Shown here in pieces: positions 26,098 through 34,337 of a DNA stretch of 64,000 nt. A program made the position numbers and the translations under genes. How positions within the stretch are numbered: position 1 is the stretch's first letter; the number at the start of each line of letters is the position of its first letter. The stretch comes from Psychrobacter sp. MF31. Lineage in GTDB: Bacteria; Pseudomonadota; Gammaproteobacteria; Pseudomonadales; Moraxellaceae. The DNA lies in NCBI RefSeq assembly GCF_012847335.1, contig NZ_JABBDX010000001.1:434001-498000 (forward strand), read 5' to 3'. The notes beneath the pieces are model-generated. The model was not told the origin of the DNA. It ran no database searches and saw only the letters and a list, made by a program, of their open reading frames with translations.

Positions 26098-26374
26098 GAT
26101 TTGCTCCTTTTATTAGGGTTAATAAAACTTTAAGGATTTAACGATGGTATCGTTAATCATTTTTACTATACGCTAAAGCTTAGCCGTTTTTTGTAGTAAT
26201 TTTTCACCTTAATTTAATTTTACTTAACCATTTTTCAATGAAAAGTGCTGAATTATCAAGGATAATAGCAATATTAACGCCAAGTTACGGAGCATGACTA
26301 CCATTTATTGCCAACACTTTTTATAATGCCCGAACTCAAAGCCTCCTTTTAACACTCAAGCCTGCGATTGTAAT

Positions 26375-27638
26375 ATGACCTCTTTAAGCCGCGCTCAGCA
26401 AAAATACCTGCCTTACGTTTTAGCCGTGGCGCTGTTTATGCAAATCCTTGATGCCACGATTTTAAACACCGCGCTGCCTAAAATGGCAGAAGCGCTTGGC
26501 GAGTCCCCGTTAAAAATGCAGTGGGCAGTGATCAGTTATGCGTTAACCTTAGCGATTTTACTTATTGATAGCCGCTCGTATTATTCAAGCCGTGGGCGGC
26601 GCGATGATGACGCCCGTTGCTCGGCTGATTTTGGTTAAATCCTACCCGCGAAATAAGCTGTTAACGGTGATGAACTTTGCGGTTATTCCTGCGCTGATTG
26701 CCCCACTTGTGGGACCTTTGATTGGCGGTTACTTGGTGGAGCTTGCCAGCTGGCATTGGATTTTTTTAATCAACCTGCCGATGGGGTTTTTGGGGCTAAT
26801 GCTGGGGTTCAAATTGGTTCCTGATTTACGTGAGGTTACCCAAAAGCTCGATTGGCAAGGATTTTTATTGTTTGCGCTAGCCGCTTGCGGTCTTACTTTA
26901 GCCGTTGAATTTAGCTCTCAAGAAGGTCGCGGGATGCTTGGTATTATCCTTGGCGCGGCATCTATTATGCTGCTTTTGGGCTATGTCCGCTATGCCAAAA
27001 ATAAGACAGCGCCGCTGTTTCCCTTAAGTCTTTTTGGCATTCGCACCTTTGCCATTGGTATCACAGGAAACTTATTAACCAGACTTGGCATTAGCGCTGT
27101 ACCGTTTTTATTGCCCCTGCTACTGCAAGTGGTGTTTGGCTACTCACCCTCAAAAGCCGGCTGGCTGCTTGCTCCTATTGCCGCAGGCGCCATGGGGATT
27201 AAGCCTTTGGTCAGTAAAATCATTCAACGCTTTAGCTATCGCAAAGTTTTGGTTTATAACACGTGGCTGCTTGGGATATTGATTATCATTTTGGCGCAGT
27301 TTAACAATCCTGATCACTGGCCGTGGTTTGTGCCGATTTTAGTCTTGATGGGCGCTTGTAATTCCATGCAGTTTAGCGCTATGAACACCATCACTATTGG
27401 CGATTTAAAAGGCGCTCAGACCAGCAGCGGCAACAGTTTGATGGCGGTCAATCAGCAACTGGCGATCAGCTTTGGCATTGCCTTTGGGGCGGCGGTGCTA
27501 AACCTACTTCGTGAGCGGTTAATGATGGATACGCTAATCGCCTTTCAAACCACCTATTGGGTGCTTGGCGGCATCACCATTTTATCGGGAATCTATTTTT
27601 TAAAGCTTAAACCTGAAGACGGCCGCGGATTATATTAA
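26375..27638 (+). pseudogene. MFS drug exporter (MdtD/EmrB-like) broken by an internal deletion
   Basis: The first frame (26375-about 26563) encodes helix 1 and the start of helix 2 (MQILDATILNTALPKMAEAL, SYALTLAIL). The reading then continues only in a different frame from about 26565 (LIAARIIQAVGGAMMTPVARL) to 27638, ending normally. Compared with E. coli MdtD, about 40 residues spanning the end of helix 2, helix 3 and the conserved GxLaDrxG loop are missing at the join. Both a deletion and a frameshift are therefore needed. The remaining 350 codons are otherwise intact, so the event is recent. The product should not be a working transporter. Confidence 0.85.
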
Positions 27639-27686
27639 AAAAAGCCGTTACTTTTTAAGCTGAGATGGCTTAAAAAATAACGGCTG
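27637..27686 (-). terminator. Terminator of the bacterioferritin operon
   Basis: An 18-base inverted repeat with one mismatch (AGCCGTTAyTTTTTAAGC with its complement) around a 7-base loop is followed, on the minus strand, by T7. It overlaps the end of the MFS pseudogene on the other strand. Confidence 0.88.
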
Positions 27687-27696
27687 AACCACAACC

Positions 27697-28179
27697 TTAT
27701 GAGGTTGATCCTTCGTCAATTTGCGATTGGATATAGTTTTGGATACCGATCTCATCGATTAAATACAGCTGAGTTTCTGTCCAATCTTCGTACTCTTCAT
27801 TGCCATCTTTAAGCGTGACCAACAGCTGTCGTGACACGTAATCTTGGTGAGCTTCACAAACAGCAATGGCATCGGTAATAATGCCAAGCTTTTGCCGCTC
27901 AAGGCGCAAGTTACAATCTAGCACCTCTGGAACATCCTCGCCGATATACAGCTTTCCCAAATCCTGCAAATTGGGCAAACCTTCAAGCAAGAGCACCCGC
28001 TCAATCAAATCATCCGACCATTTCATCTCTTTGATCGACTGATGGTAAAAATTGTCATTGAGCACTTTAAGTCCCCAATGCCGCGCCATTCTGGCATGTA
28101 AAAAATACTGATTGATGGCAATCAAGGATTGCCCAAGCACTTTATTAAGCGCGATAATAACGGCTTTATCACCTTTCAT
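27697..28179 (-). CDS. bfr: Bacterioferritin, haem-binding subunit lacking ferroxidase residues
   Basis: 160 residues from ATG 28179 (AAAGGAG eight bases upstream; the longer frame is not needed). Iron-storage cage subunit, co-linear with E. coli Bfr. The haem ligand Met52 is present in IKEMKW. Of the dinuclear ferroxidase ligands, Glu51 and Glu94 remain, but Glu18 is Ser, His54 is Trp, Glu127 is Asn and His130 is Tyr by direct alignment, so it should not oxidise iron itself. Its neighbour has the opposite pattern. The two probably co-assemble, as in Neisseria and some Pseudomonas. Confidence 0.9.
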   Translation of the reverse strand: MKGDKAVIIALNKVLGQSLIAINQYFLHARMARHWGLKVLNDNFYHQSIKEMKWSDDLIERVLLLEGLPNLQDLGKLYIGEDVPEVLDCNLRLERQKLGIITDAIAVCEAHQDYVSRQLLVTLKDGNEEYEDWTETQLYLIDEIGIQNYIQSQIDEGSTS

Positions 28180-28217
28180 GATCATCTCCTTTAAGTCAAA
28201 GCGTGATGGGCTTGGCA

Positions 28218-28709
28218 TTAATAGGCAATATCTGCCGGAACTTCTTTAATTTGGCTTTGAAGATAGTTTTTGATGCCAACCATATCAATCAATCGCAGCT
28301 GCTGCTCAAGCCAATGCGCATGATCTTCTTCGGTGTCGCGAAGCTGCATCACCAGCATCTCACGGGTCACGTAATCGTGCTCTTCTTCACAAATGGCAAT
28401 GCCTTTTTTAAGATGCGCTTGCACCGCGTACTCAAGGTCTAAATCAAGCTTTAACATTTCAGGGACAGTTTTGCCAATATGAATCTCATCGACTTTCATA
28501 TTTGGCGTGCCACCCAGCATCAAAATGCGGCGGATAATTTTTTGAGCATGAATGGTTTCATCGTGCATTTCGTGATGAATGCGCTCATAAAGCTTGCCAA
28601 ACTCCCATTCGGCGTACATTTCAGAGTGAATAAAATATTGGTCGCGGGCGGCAAGCTCACCGCCAAGTAAAAAGTTGAGGTAATCAATGACCTTTTGGCT
28701 GCCAATCAT
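28218..28709 (-). CDS. bfr: Bacterioferritin, ferroxidase subunit lacking the haem-ligand Met
   Basis: 163 residues, ATG 28709 with AAGGAG upstream. Ferroxidase ligands are kept: Glu18 (LGGELAA), Glu51 and His54 (HDETIHAQ), the Glu equivalent to 94 (LDLEYA), and the EExH segment of LRDTEEDHAHW. At the position of haem-binding Met52 there is Thr. It should therefore oxidise Fe(II) and mineralise iron but not bind haem at the usual site. It is followed after 38 bases by the haem-type subunit. Bfd, the reductase partner that releases iron, is encoded upstream. Confidence 0.92.
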   Translation of the reverse strand: MIGSQKVIDYLNFLLGGELAARDQYFIHSEMYAEWEFGKLYERIHHEMHDETIHAQKIIRRILMLGGTPNMKVDEIHIGKTVPEMLKLDLDLEYAVQAHLKKGIAICEEEHDYVTREMLVMQLRDTEEDHAHWLEQQLRLIDMVGIKNYLQSQIKEVPADIAY

Positions 28710-28917
28710 GGTAACTACTCCTTATTTTGAGTTAACGCTTCCTTTTTGGGGCGGTTTTTAGCTAAAAAGCGCTCGCCAAAAAGCCCTATGGAAACAGTTT
28801 ACCATAGAGCAAGAAAAGGTCTTGTAATATTAAGAACTAAGAATAAGATGCCAATTGAGAATTATAATTAGCTCGTGATGAGTCAAGCAAACTGTTTGCT
28901 AATAAATGAACGGCGAG

Positions 28918-29109
28918 TTAAACGGCGTAAGCCAAATCTTCAAGCTTGGCGTGATGCTCGGTCAAATAGTCATTGACCATAGGCTCACAGCAGCCGCAGC
29001 AGGTGGCGACATTGAGCGTGTCTTTTAGCCCATCCATGGTATCAATCCCTGAGGCAATCGCGGCTTTGATTTGCTTTTCTTTCACATCATGACAGATACA
29101 AACGTACAT
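28918..29109 (-). CDS. bfd: Bacterioferritin-associated ferredoxin
   Basis: 63-residue [2Fe-2S] protein that passes electrons to bacterioferritin to mobilise stored iron when iron is scarce. The four-cysteine pattern is clear: CIC at residues 4-6 and CCGCC near residue 38. The length is normal. A Fur-like box lies about 65 bases upstream, fitting the usual low-iron induction of bfd. It is on the same strand as the two bfr genes but separated by about 210 bases, so it is probably its own transcript. Confidence 0.93.
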   Translation of the reverse strand: MYVCICHDVKEKQIKAAIASGIDTMDGLKDTLNVATCCGCCEPMVNDYLTEHHAKLEDLAYAV

Positions 29110-29171
29110 GGACGCTCCTTTTTACTCAACTGATCTTTAAACTAACAATGACTTTTTGCTATCTTGGTGCA

Positions 29172-29203
29172 TTGATTATTATCATAACGATAATTATTAT
29201 TAT
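29172..29203. promoter_or_regulatory. Fur-like box upstream of bfd
   Basis: TGATTATTATCATAACGATA followed by ATTATTATTA is a run of overlapping GATAAT-type hexamers resembling the Fur consensus. It sits 63-94 bases upstream of the bfd start on the minus strand. Confidence 0.6.
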
Positions 29204-29392
29204 TTACAATAGCTTTAGAAAATTTATTTTAAAAATAATCAGTTAGCTTGAGAAACTGGTCAGGTAGTAATCATCCCTTACGATGCAACTAAAAAATGCT
29301 AAAATATCGCCAGTGACAGGCGTAAGGACGGTCTTTTTACTTTGACTAAAGCACGCTTGCCTGAGGTGATTGTTTAGTTTTGGAAGTGTGAT

Positions 29393-29710
29393 ATGTCAGA
29401 TAATGTTGTGATGATGCAGCCTCTTGAGCTGTTTAAGGTGCTCTCCGACCCCACCCGATTAAAGCTGTTTCAAATTTTATTTCAAAAAGAGGCGCGCTGC
29501 GTTTGCGAGCTGGTAGAAATGCTCGATCAGCCTCAGCCGACGGTGTCGCGCCACCTAAATCACTTAAAAAAATTGGGAATTTTAAGCTGCGTTCGTGATG
29601 GGACTTGGATGTGGTATCAAGTGGCGGATGATTTGCCATCATGGTGCCAAGATATTTTAACCACCACCTATCAAACGCTCATCCAACAAAACGCAATCAA
29701 AGCGAGCTGA
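29393..29710 (+). CDS. ArsR/SmtB-family metal- or stress-responsive repressor
   Basis: 105-residue winged-helix protein. It has KVLSDPTRLKLFQILF, the ELV..CVCEL metal-binding-type motif (CVCELVEML with the first Cys just before), the recognition helix QPTVSRHLNHLKKLG and the wing RDGTWMWYQV. The two close cysteines recall ArsR's As(III)/Sb(III) site, but no arsenic or efflux genes are adjacent. It stands alone upstream of cysG. The target is unknown. Confidence 0.9.
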   Translation: MSDNVVMMQPLELFKVLSDPTRLKLFQILFQKEARCVCELVEMLDQPQPTVSRHLNHLKKLGILSCVRDGTWMWYQVADDLPSWCQDILTTTYQTLIQQNAIKAS

Positions 29711-29864
29711 GCTGTTATTTGCTAACCTTTGCTATTCCTAATTTTGGTAAATATCGATTTTTTTATTGGATTTAGGAATATGTTAATGCCAATTTGTTAG
29801 GTGAGCGCGCTGTGCTGCTGCCGCATAATGAGCGTCACTATGTGACTCATCGGACAGTACGCTC

Positions 29865-31397
29865 ATGAACACCTTTCCGCTTTTTTTTAAATTTGCAAAC
29901 CAGTCAGTCGTGATTGTCGGCGGCGGTGATGTGGCGCTGCGAAAAGCTGATTTGCTCAGCCGATCAGGCGCTGCCATCACTATTGTCGCCCCTGCCATTT
30001 GTGATGAGCTTTTTGAACTACTAAGTCATCAAAAGCATCGCTTGATTGCCGCGCCTTATCATGCTGATCATTTAACCGGAGCGCGGATTGTCATTGCCGC
30101 AACCGATGATAGCGCGCTCAATGAGCAAATTTATCACGATGCCCAAGCTCGGCGGCTCCCGATCAATGTGGTGGACACGCCGCACCTTTGTGATTTTATT
30201 TTCCCCGCCATCGTTGATCGCAGCCCCATTGTGATTGGTATTTCCTCCAATGGTCAAGCGCCGGTGCTTGCTCGGCTGCTGCGAGCGCGCTTAGAGACGT
30301 TAATTCCGCAAGGCTATGGCAAGCTTGCCGCGCTTGCTGGCGAGTTTCGCGATGAGGTGAAAGCCAAAATCCCAACGCTTACTGGCAGGCGCAAGTTTTG
30401 GGAGCGCGCCTTTGAAGGCAAAGTTAGCGAGCTTGTATTTTCAGGCGATGAAAAAAAAGCCGCCCAAGTGCTAAAAGCGGCGCTTGATAATCCCGACCAA
30501 AAAGAAAACCCCAAAACGAGCGGCGAAGTTTATATCGTTGGCGCAGGTCCCGGCGATCCAGAATTATTGACCTTTAAAGCGCTGCGGCTGATGCAGCAAG
30601 CCGATGTGGTGTTTTATGACGCGCTGGTCTCCCCTGAGGTGCTCGATTTGTGCCGCCGTGATGCCGATAAGGTTTATGTGGGTAAAAAACGCAGCAATCA
30701 TGCGGTAGCGCAATTAGGAATTAATGAGCTTTTGGTTCAACATGCTAAAAAAGGTCGGCGCGTGGTTCGGCTCAAAGGCGGTGATCCGTTTATTTTTGGT
30801 CGCGGCGGTGAGGAAATCGAAGCCTTGCGTCAGCACAACATCCCCTATCAAGTCGTCCCTGGAATCACCGCTGCAAACGCCGCCGCAAGCTACGCGGGGA
30901 TTCCGCTCACCCATCGCGATCATGCGCAATCGGTGCGCTTTGTGACCGGCTACCTTAAAGCTGGCTCGCCCAACGGCAATTTTGAGAGTCTGTTAAATAC
31001 CGATGAAACCGTCGTTTTTTATATGGGACTGCACTCACTTGAGCGCTTAACACAAGGCTTGATTGATGCCGGTCGCGAAGCCAATACGCCAATCGCAATT
31101 GTCTCAAACGCCAGCCAGCCCAATCAGCAAGTGCTCACAGGAACGCTTGAAACTATTACCCAAAAACAAGCCGAAGCTTGCCTGCCAACGCCTGCGCTCC
31201 TGATTATGGGAGATGTTGTTGCGCTGCATCATGATTTGGCGTGGTACAACCAAAGCGGCGCAGCTGATGATAGCGGCAACTGGCTTCGCGGTGGTCGCAA
31301 TAGCACCCCACGCAAAAACGACGGTCAAGCGCATGCTTTGGCAATGATTGCCAAGTTGTCTGAGCAAGAAGATGCCGAATCGCTGGTCATTGGTTAA
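29865..31397 (+). CDS. cysG: Sirohaem synthase CysG
   Basis: 510-residue trifunctional enzyme converting uroporphyrinogen III to sirohaem, the prosthetic group of sulfite and nitrite reductases. The N-terminal half has the dehydrogenase/ferrochelatase Rossmann motif VVIVGGGDVALRKA (about 16-29). The C-terminal half is the SAM uroporphyrinogen methyltransferase, with VGAGPGDPELLT (about 225), GGDPFIFGRGGEE and PGITAANAAASYAGIPLTHR. A tail of about 45 residues after the methyltransferase is not part of the core family. A small perfect hairpin (GTCAC-TAT-GTGAC, 29834-29846) precedes the ATG. It links functionally to the sulfate genes at the left end. Confidence 0.95.
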   Translation: MNTFPLFFKFANQSVVIVGGGDVALRKADLLSRSGAAITIVAPAICDELFELLSHQKHRLIAAPYHADHLTGARIVIAATDDSALNEQIYHDAQARRLPINVVDTPHLCDFIFPAIVDRSPIVIGISSNGQAPVLARLLRARLETLIPQGYGKLAALAGEFRDEVKAKIPTLTGRRKFWERAFEGKVSELVFSGDEKKAAQVLKAALDNPDQKENPKTSGEVYIVGAGPGDPELLTFKALRLMQQADVVFYDALVSPEVLDLCRRDADKVYVGKKRSNHAVAQLGINELLVQHAKKGRRVVRLKGGDPFIFGRGGEEIEALRQHNIPYQVVPGITAANAAASYAGIPLTHRDHAQSVRFVTGYLKAGSPNGNFESLLNTDETVVFYMGLHSLERLTQGLIDAGREANTPIAIVSNASQPNQQVLTGTLETITQKQAEACLPTPALLIMGDVVALHHDLAWYNQSGAADDSGNWLRGGRNSTPRKNDGQAHALAMIAKLSEQEDAESLVIG

Positions 31398-31481
31398 AAC
31401 TTATAAAGGGTAATGATTAATTTAACAATTGTTTAAAATTTGGCATATAATGACTTATGGTGCTTTCATAAGGATGATCAT

Positions 31482-31760
31482 ATGACCAAATCAATATTTA
31501 TTGCCCCCGCTTTGTTTTTGGCAACGCTTGTCTCAGCTCAAGCCCAAGTTTGCAAAGTCACCGACCCGACGACGACCAAACTAAACGTCCGCGACAGCCC
31601 CTCAGGCAAAATCATCGGCAAGCTTGCCAACGGTCGCGTCGTTTATATCGCCGATACCGATTACGACTATAAAGGTAAGCCTTGGGTGCTGGTTTTTGAT
31701 GCCAAAACCGACCGCTATTTGGGCTGGGTCTTTCGCGAGTTTGTCAGCTGCTATCAGTGA
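31482..31760 (+). CDS. Exported SH3b-domain protein
   Basis: 92 residues from ATG 31482 (AGGATG upstream; a longer frame exists but lacks a signal peptide at its start). Signal peptide to about residue 20 (LVSAQAQ), then one bacterial SH3 domain: LNVRDSPSGKIIGKLANGRVVYI and LGWVFREFVSC, with a Cys at each end of the domain. It is probably periplasmic, and SH3b domains often bind peptidoglycan or peptides. The role is unknown. Confidence 0.8.
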   Translation: MTKSIFIAPALFLATLVSAQAQVCKVTDPTTTKLNVRDSPSGKIIGKLANGRVVYIADTDYDYKGKPWVLVFDAKTDRYLGWVFREFVSCYQ

Positions 31761-31784
31761 AGATCAATTTAAAGGCTGATCATA

Positions 31785-32243
31785 ATGAAAATACTTCCTT
31801 ATGTGCTAATTAGCTTATTAGGAGGTGCAATTGTTCCATTACAGCTTGCGATTGTAAATGCGTTTCGGGAAAGTACTCAGGCGTCACAAATACAATCGAC
31901 CTTTTATCTGTATCTTGGCGGAACATTAGCGTCTTTACTGCTGTCGTATTTTATTAGCGGCGGAATCAAACCGCCTGCTGTTGGCAATGCGACTTGGTGG
32001 ATGTGGTCACCAGGGTTTTTAGGAAGCTTTTACATTCTTTTTATGTTTATTGCCGCTCCTAAAATAGGGGCAGGCAATACCCTACTTTGGGTATTTCTTG
32101 GACAAATGTACTTTGCGCTACTGCTGAGTCAATTAGGATGGTTTGGATTAGAAGTAACCGCAATAGACAAATATAAAGTATCAGGACTGGCTTTAGTTAC
32201 TATTGGCGGATTACTCTTGATCTATGGCGAAACTAGCAAATAG
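31785..32243 (+). CDS. DMT-family membrane protein (DUF606/YdcZ type)
   Basis: 152-residue protein with about five hydrophobic helices. GGAIVPLQLAIVNAFRES, the NATWWMWSPGFLGSFYILF segment and the C-terminal GLALVTIGGLLLIYGE are typical of the short DUF606 branch of the drug/metabolite transporter superfamily, which works as dimers. The substrate is unknown. It lies 24 bases after the SH3 gene on the same strand. Confidence 0.82.
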   Translation: MKILPYVLISLLGGAIVPLQLAIVNAFRESTQASQIQSTFYLYLGGTLASLLLSYFISGGIKPPAVGNATWWMWSPGFLGSFYILFMFIAAPKIGAGNTLLWVFLGQMYFALLLSQLGWFGLEVTAIDKYKVSGLALVTIGGLLLIYGETSK

Positions 32244-32358
32244 AAACTATCAATCTTTTAGCCCAAAAGGATGGTATGCCGAAAAATCCACCTGAATAAG
32301 ATGGTTTTTTATTAAGCAAAGCAACTTATTAATCATCTATTTAGATAAAACGAGCAAA

Positions 32359-32862
32359 TTAAACACCGCCAAAGCTGACATCAGTAAACGGCGCGCAAAT
32401 CTCAAAGCTTTTATCTAGCGTTTGCATACAGCTTAAGACGCCCTTTGGCGTTGTGGTCTCAAACTTTTTGGTTTGCTGATCAGGAACGACCTTTAGACCA
32501 TTGCTATAACGATAAAGCGTTTTGGCTTTTTTATTATTTAAGCTAATGGCATTGGGCAGCATTATAGGCGAGCCACTTTTATTTAAGATAGGTTCGCCTT
32601 GTTTGTCAGTTTTAAAAACCAATTCGTTTGATGCTTGAATACTTTTGTAGCCTTTCATGCTAAAGCTGTATTGGGTAAAGCCATAAGTAGAAGCTGATCC
32701 CATCGTAACCTCATAATTACAGCTGCCTTTTTGAGAAAGCTTGTTGTTCTTTAAAATATAACAGGTGGTTTTTCCCTCATCATGACCAACGCCTGCCACT
32801 GCCAAGCTTGAACTTAATATCGCAAATGTCGTCATTGCTGCTACGATAAACCCTTTCATCAT
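32359..32862 (-). CDS. Exported protein of unknown function, 167 residues
   Basis: Sec signal peptide (AAMTTFAILSSSLAVAG, cleavage near residue 24) followed by a soluble mature domain with four cysteines (TTCYIL, GSCNYEV, LSCMQT, EICAPF), which may form two disulfides. I do not recognise the family. Two adjacent ATGs are possible; AAGGATGA lies just upstream of both. It is convergent with the DMT gene. Confidence 0.72.
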   Translation of the reverse strand: MMKGFIVAAMTTFAILSSSLAVAGVGHDEGKTTCYILKNNKLSQKGSCNYEVTMGSASTYGFTQYSFSMKGYKSIQASNELVFKTDKQGEPILNKSGSPIMLPNAISLNNKKAKTLYRYSNGLKVVPDQQTKKFETTTPKGVLSCMQTLDKSFEICAPFTDVSFGGV

Positions 32863-33036
32863 TCATCCTTTTAATACTTTGTTAATTTAACGGCAAATTA
32901 TAAACCATAATTAACTTTTGTAGCCACTTTTGTTTATTTAAAATATTCAACGAAATAAAGTAGCGGACTTCGCTTAAGCTTATGAATTTTGCTAAAATGA
33001 GATGACTTTCTTGTTTTTTGCTGATAAGCCAAACTT

Positions 33037-34311
33037 ATGTCCAACACTGTTGCCAGTTTTACTCATCCTTTAAAAGTGCTTCATACCTCCGATTGGCATT
33101 TGGGGCGCAGGCTTTATGGTCGCGCGCGCTATGAGGAATTTGCCGCATTTTTAGCATGGCTTCTTGAAACGATTGAAAAGCAAGCGATTGATGTTTTGAT
33201 TGTGGCAGGCGATATTTTTGACACCATGACCCCAAGCAATCAGGCGCAAACGCTATATTTTGAGTTTTTAGGACAGGTGAGCAAATCGTGCTGTCAGCAT
33301 GTGGTCATTGTCGCAGGAAACCACGATTCGCCGTCGTTTTTGGATGCGTCCAAGCAAGTGCTTAAGTTTTTGGACGTTCATGTGATTGGGACGGCTTGCA
33401 CGAATGCTGGCGATGAGGTGATCACCCTTTGGGCAAACGATGGCGCGCCTCAAGCGATCATTGCGGCAGTGCCCTATCTTCGTGACCGTGATGTCCGCCA
33501 AAACCGCGCGGGGCAAAGCTTTGATGAAAAAGACGCCAGCGTCATAGCGGGTATTTGCCAGCATTATGATTCGGTTGCTGCTGAGGCAAAACGTCAGCAA
33601 TCGGCGCTACATCAGCAGTTTTCAGCGCATGTTCCGATTATTGCTACAGGGCATTTATTTGCCGCAGGCGGCAGCACGACAGAAGATGACGGCGTTCGTA
33701 ACCTTTATGTGGGAAATCTTGGTAAAATTTCAGCCGATATGTTTGATGATTGCTTTGATTATGTGGCGCTTGGTCATTTGCATGTGCCGCAAACCGTTGG
33801 CGGTCGCGACCATATTCGCTACAGCGGCTCGCCTATTGCCATGGGATTTGGCGAGGCGCGCCAGCAAAAGCAGCTGATTTTAATTGAATTTTCTGCAAAC
33901 GGCCTAGCCATTCAGCCCATTTTTGTCCCTTGTTTTCAAAAAATTGCCCAAATCAGCGGCGATTTGACGCAACTTCTTGCCGAAATCTCAAAGCTTGCCA
34001 AGCAAAATGACGCCGTTTGGCTTGAGGTGATTTATACAGGCGACGAGCTGGTCAGTGACTTGCGAGAGCAAATTGCCTCAATGACGCAAGGCACAAAACT
34101 TGACGTCCTTAAAACCAAAAATCCTAAATCCTACCATCACGCGCTAAAACAAGAGTTTGAGTTTGAAAGCTTGCAAGATTTGGATGAAAGCGAGGTGTTT
34201 GAGCGCTGTCTTGAAGCTCATGATATTTTGGATCGCCAAAAAATCGAGCTTCGCGGCGCTTATGACCACATCATTGCTGCTATGAGTGAGCAAGACCATT
34301 TTGCCGACTAA
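33037..34311 (+). CDS. sbcD: Exonuclease subunit SbcD
   Basis: Mre11-type nuclease subunit of the SbcCD complex, which cuts DNA hairpins and processes blocked ends. 424 residues. Phosphodiesterase motifs in order: HTSDWHLGRRLYG (about 15-27), VAGDIFDTMTP, VAGNHDSPSF, ATGHLFAAGG and ALGHLHVPQ. The start ATG 33037 adds about 13 residues before the usual MkiLHTSDWH beginning, so a slightly later start cannot be excluded. sbcC follows after 26 bases. Confidence 0.95.
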   Translation: MSNTVASFTHPLKVLHTSDWHLGRRLYGRARYEEFAAFLAWLLETIEKQAIDVLIVAGDIFDTMTPSNQAQTLYFEFLGQVSKSCCQHVVIVAGNHDSPSFLDASKQVLKFLDVHVIGTACTNAGDEVITLWANDGAPQAIIAAVPYLRDRDVRQNRAGQSFDEKDASVIAGICQHYDSVAAEAKRQQSALHQQFSAHVPIIATGHLFAAGGSTTEDDGVRNLYVGNLGKISADMFDDCFDYVALGHLHVPQTVGGRDHIRYSGSPIAMGFGEARQQKQLILIEFSANGLAIQPIFVPCFQKIAQISGDLTQLLAEISKLAKQNDAVWLEVIYTGDELVSDLREQIASMTQGTKLDVLKTKNPKSYHHALKQEFEFESLQDLDESEVFERCLEAHDILDRQKIELRGAYDHIIAAMSEQDHFAD

Positions 34312-34337
34312 TTTTACCTTAACGCAAGGACAACCGA

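Noticed and set aside
28840-28880. AT-rich GAGAATTATAATTA stretch before the first bfr gene as a second Fur box
   Set aside because: Too few matches to the GATAAT pattern to separate it from ordinary AT-rich sequence.
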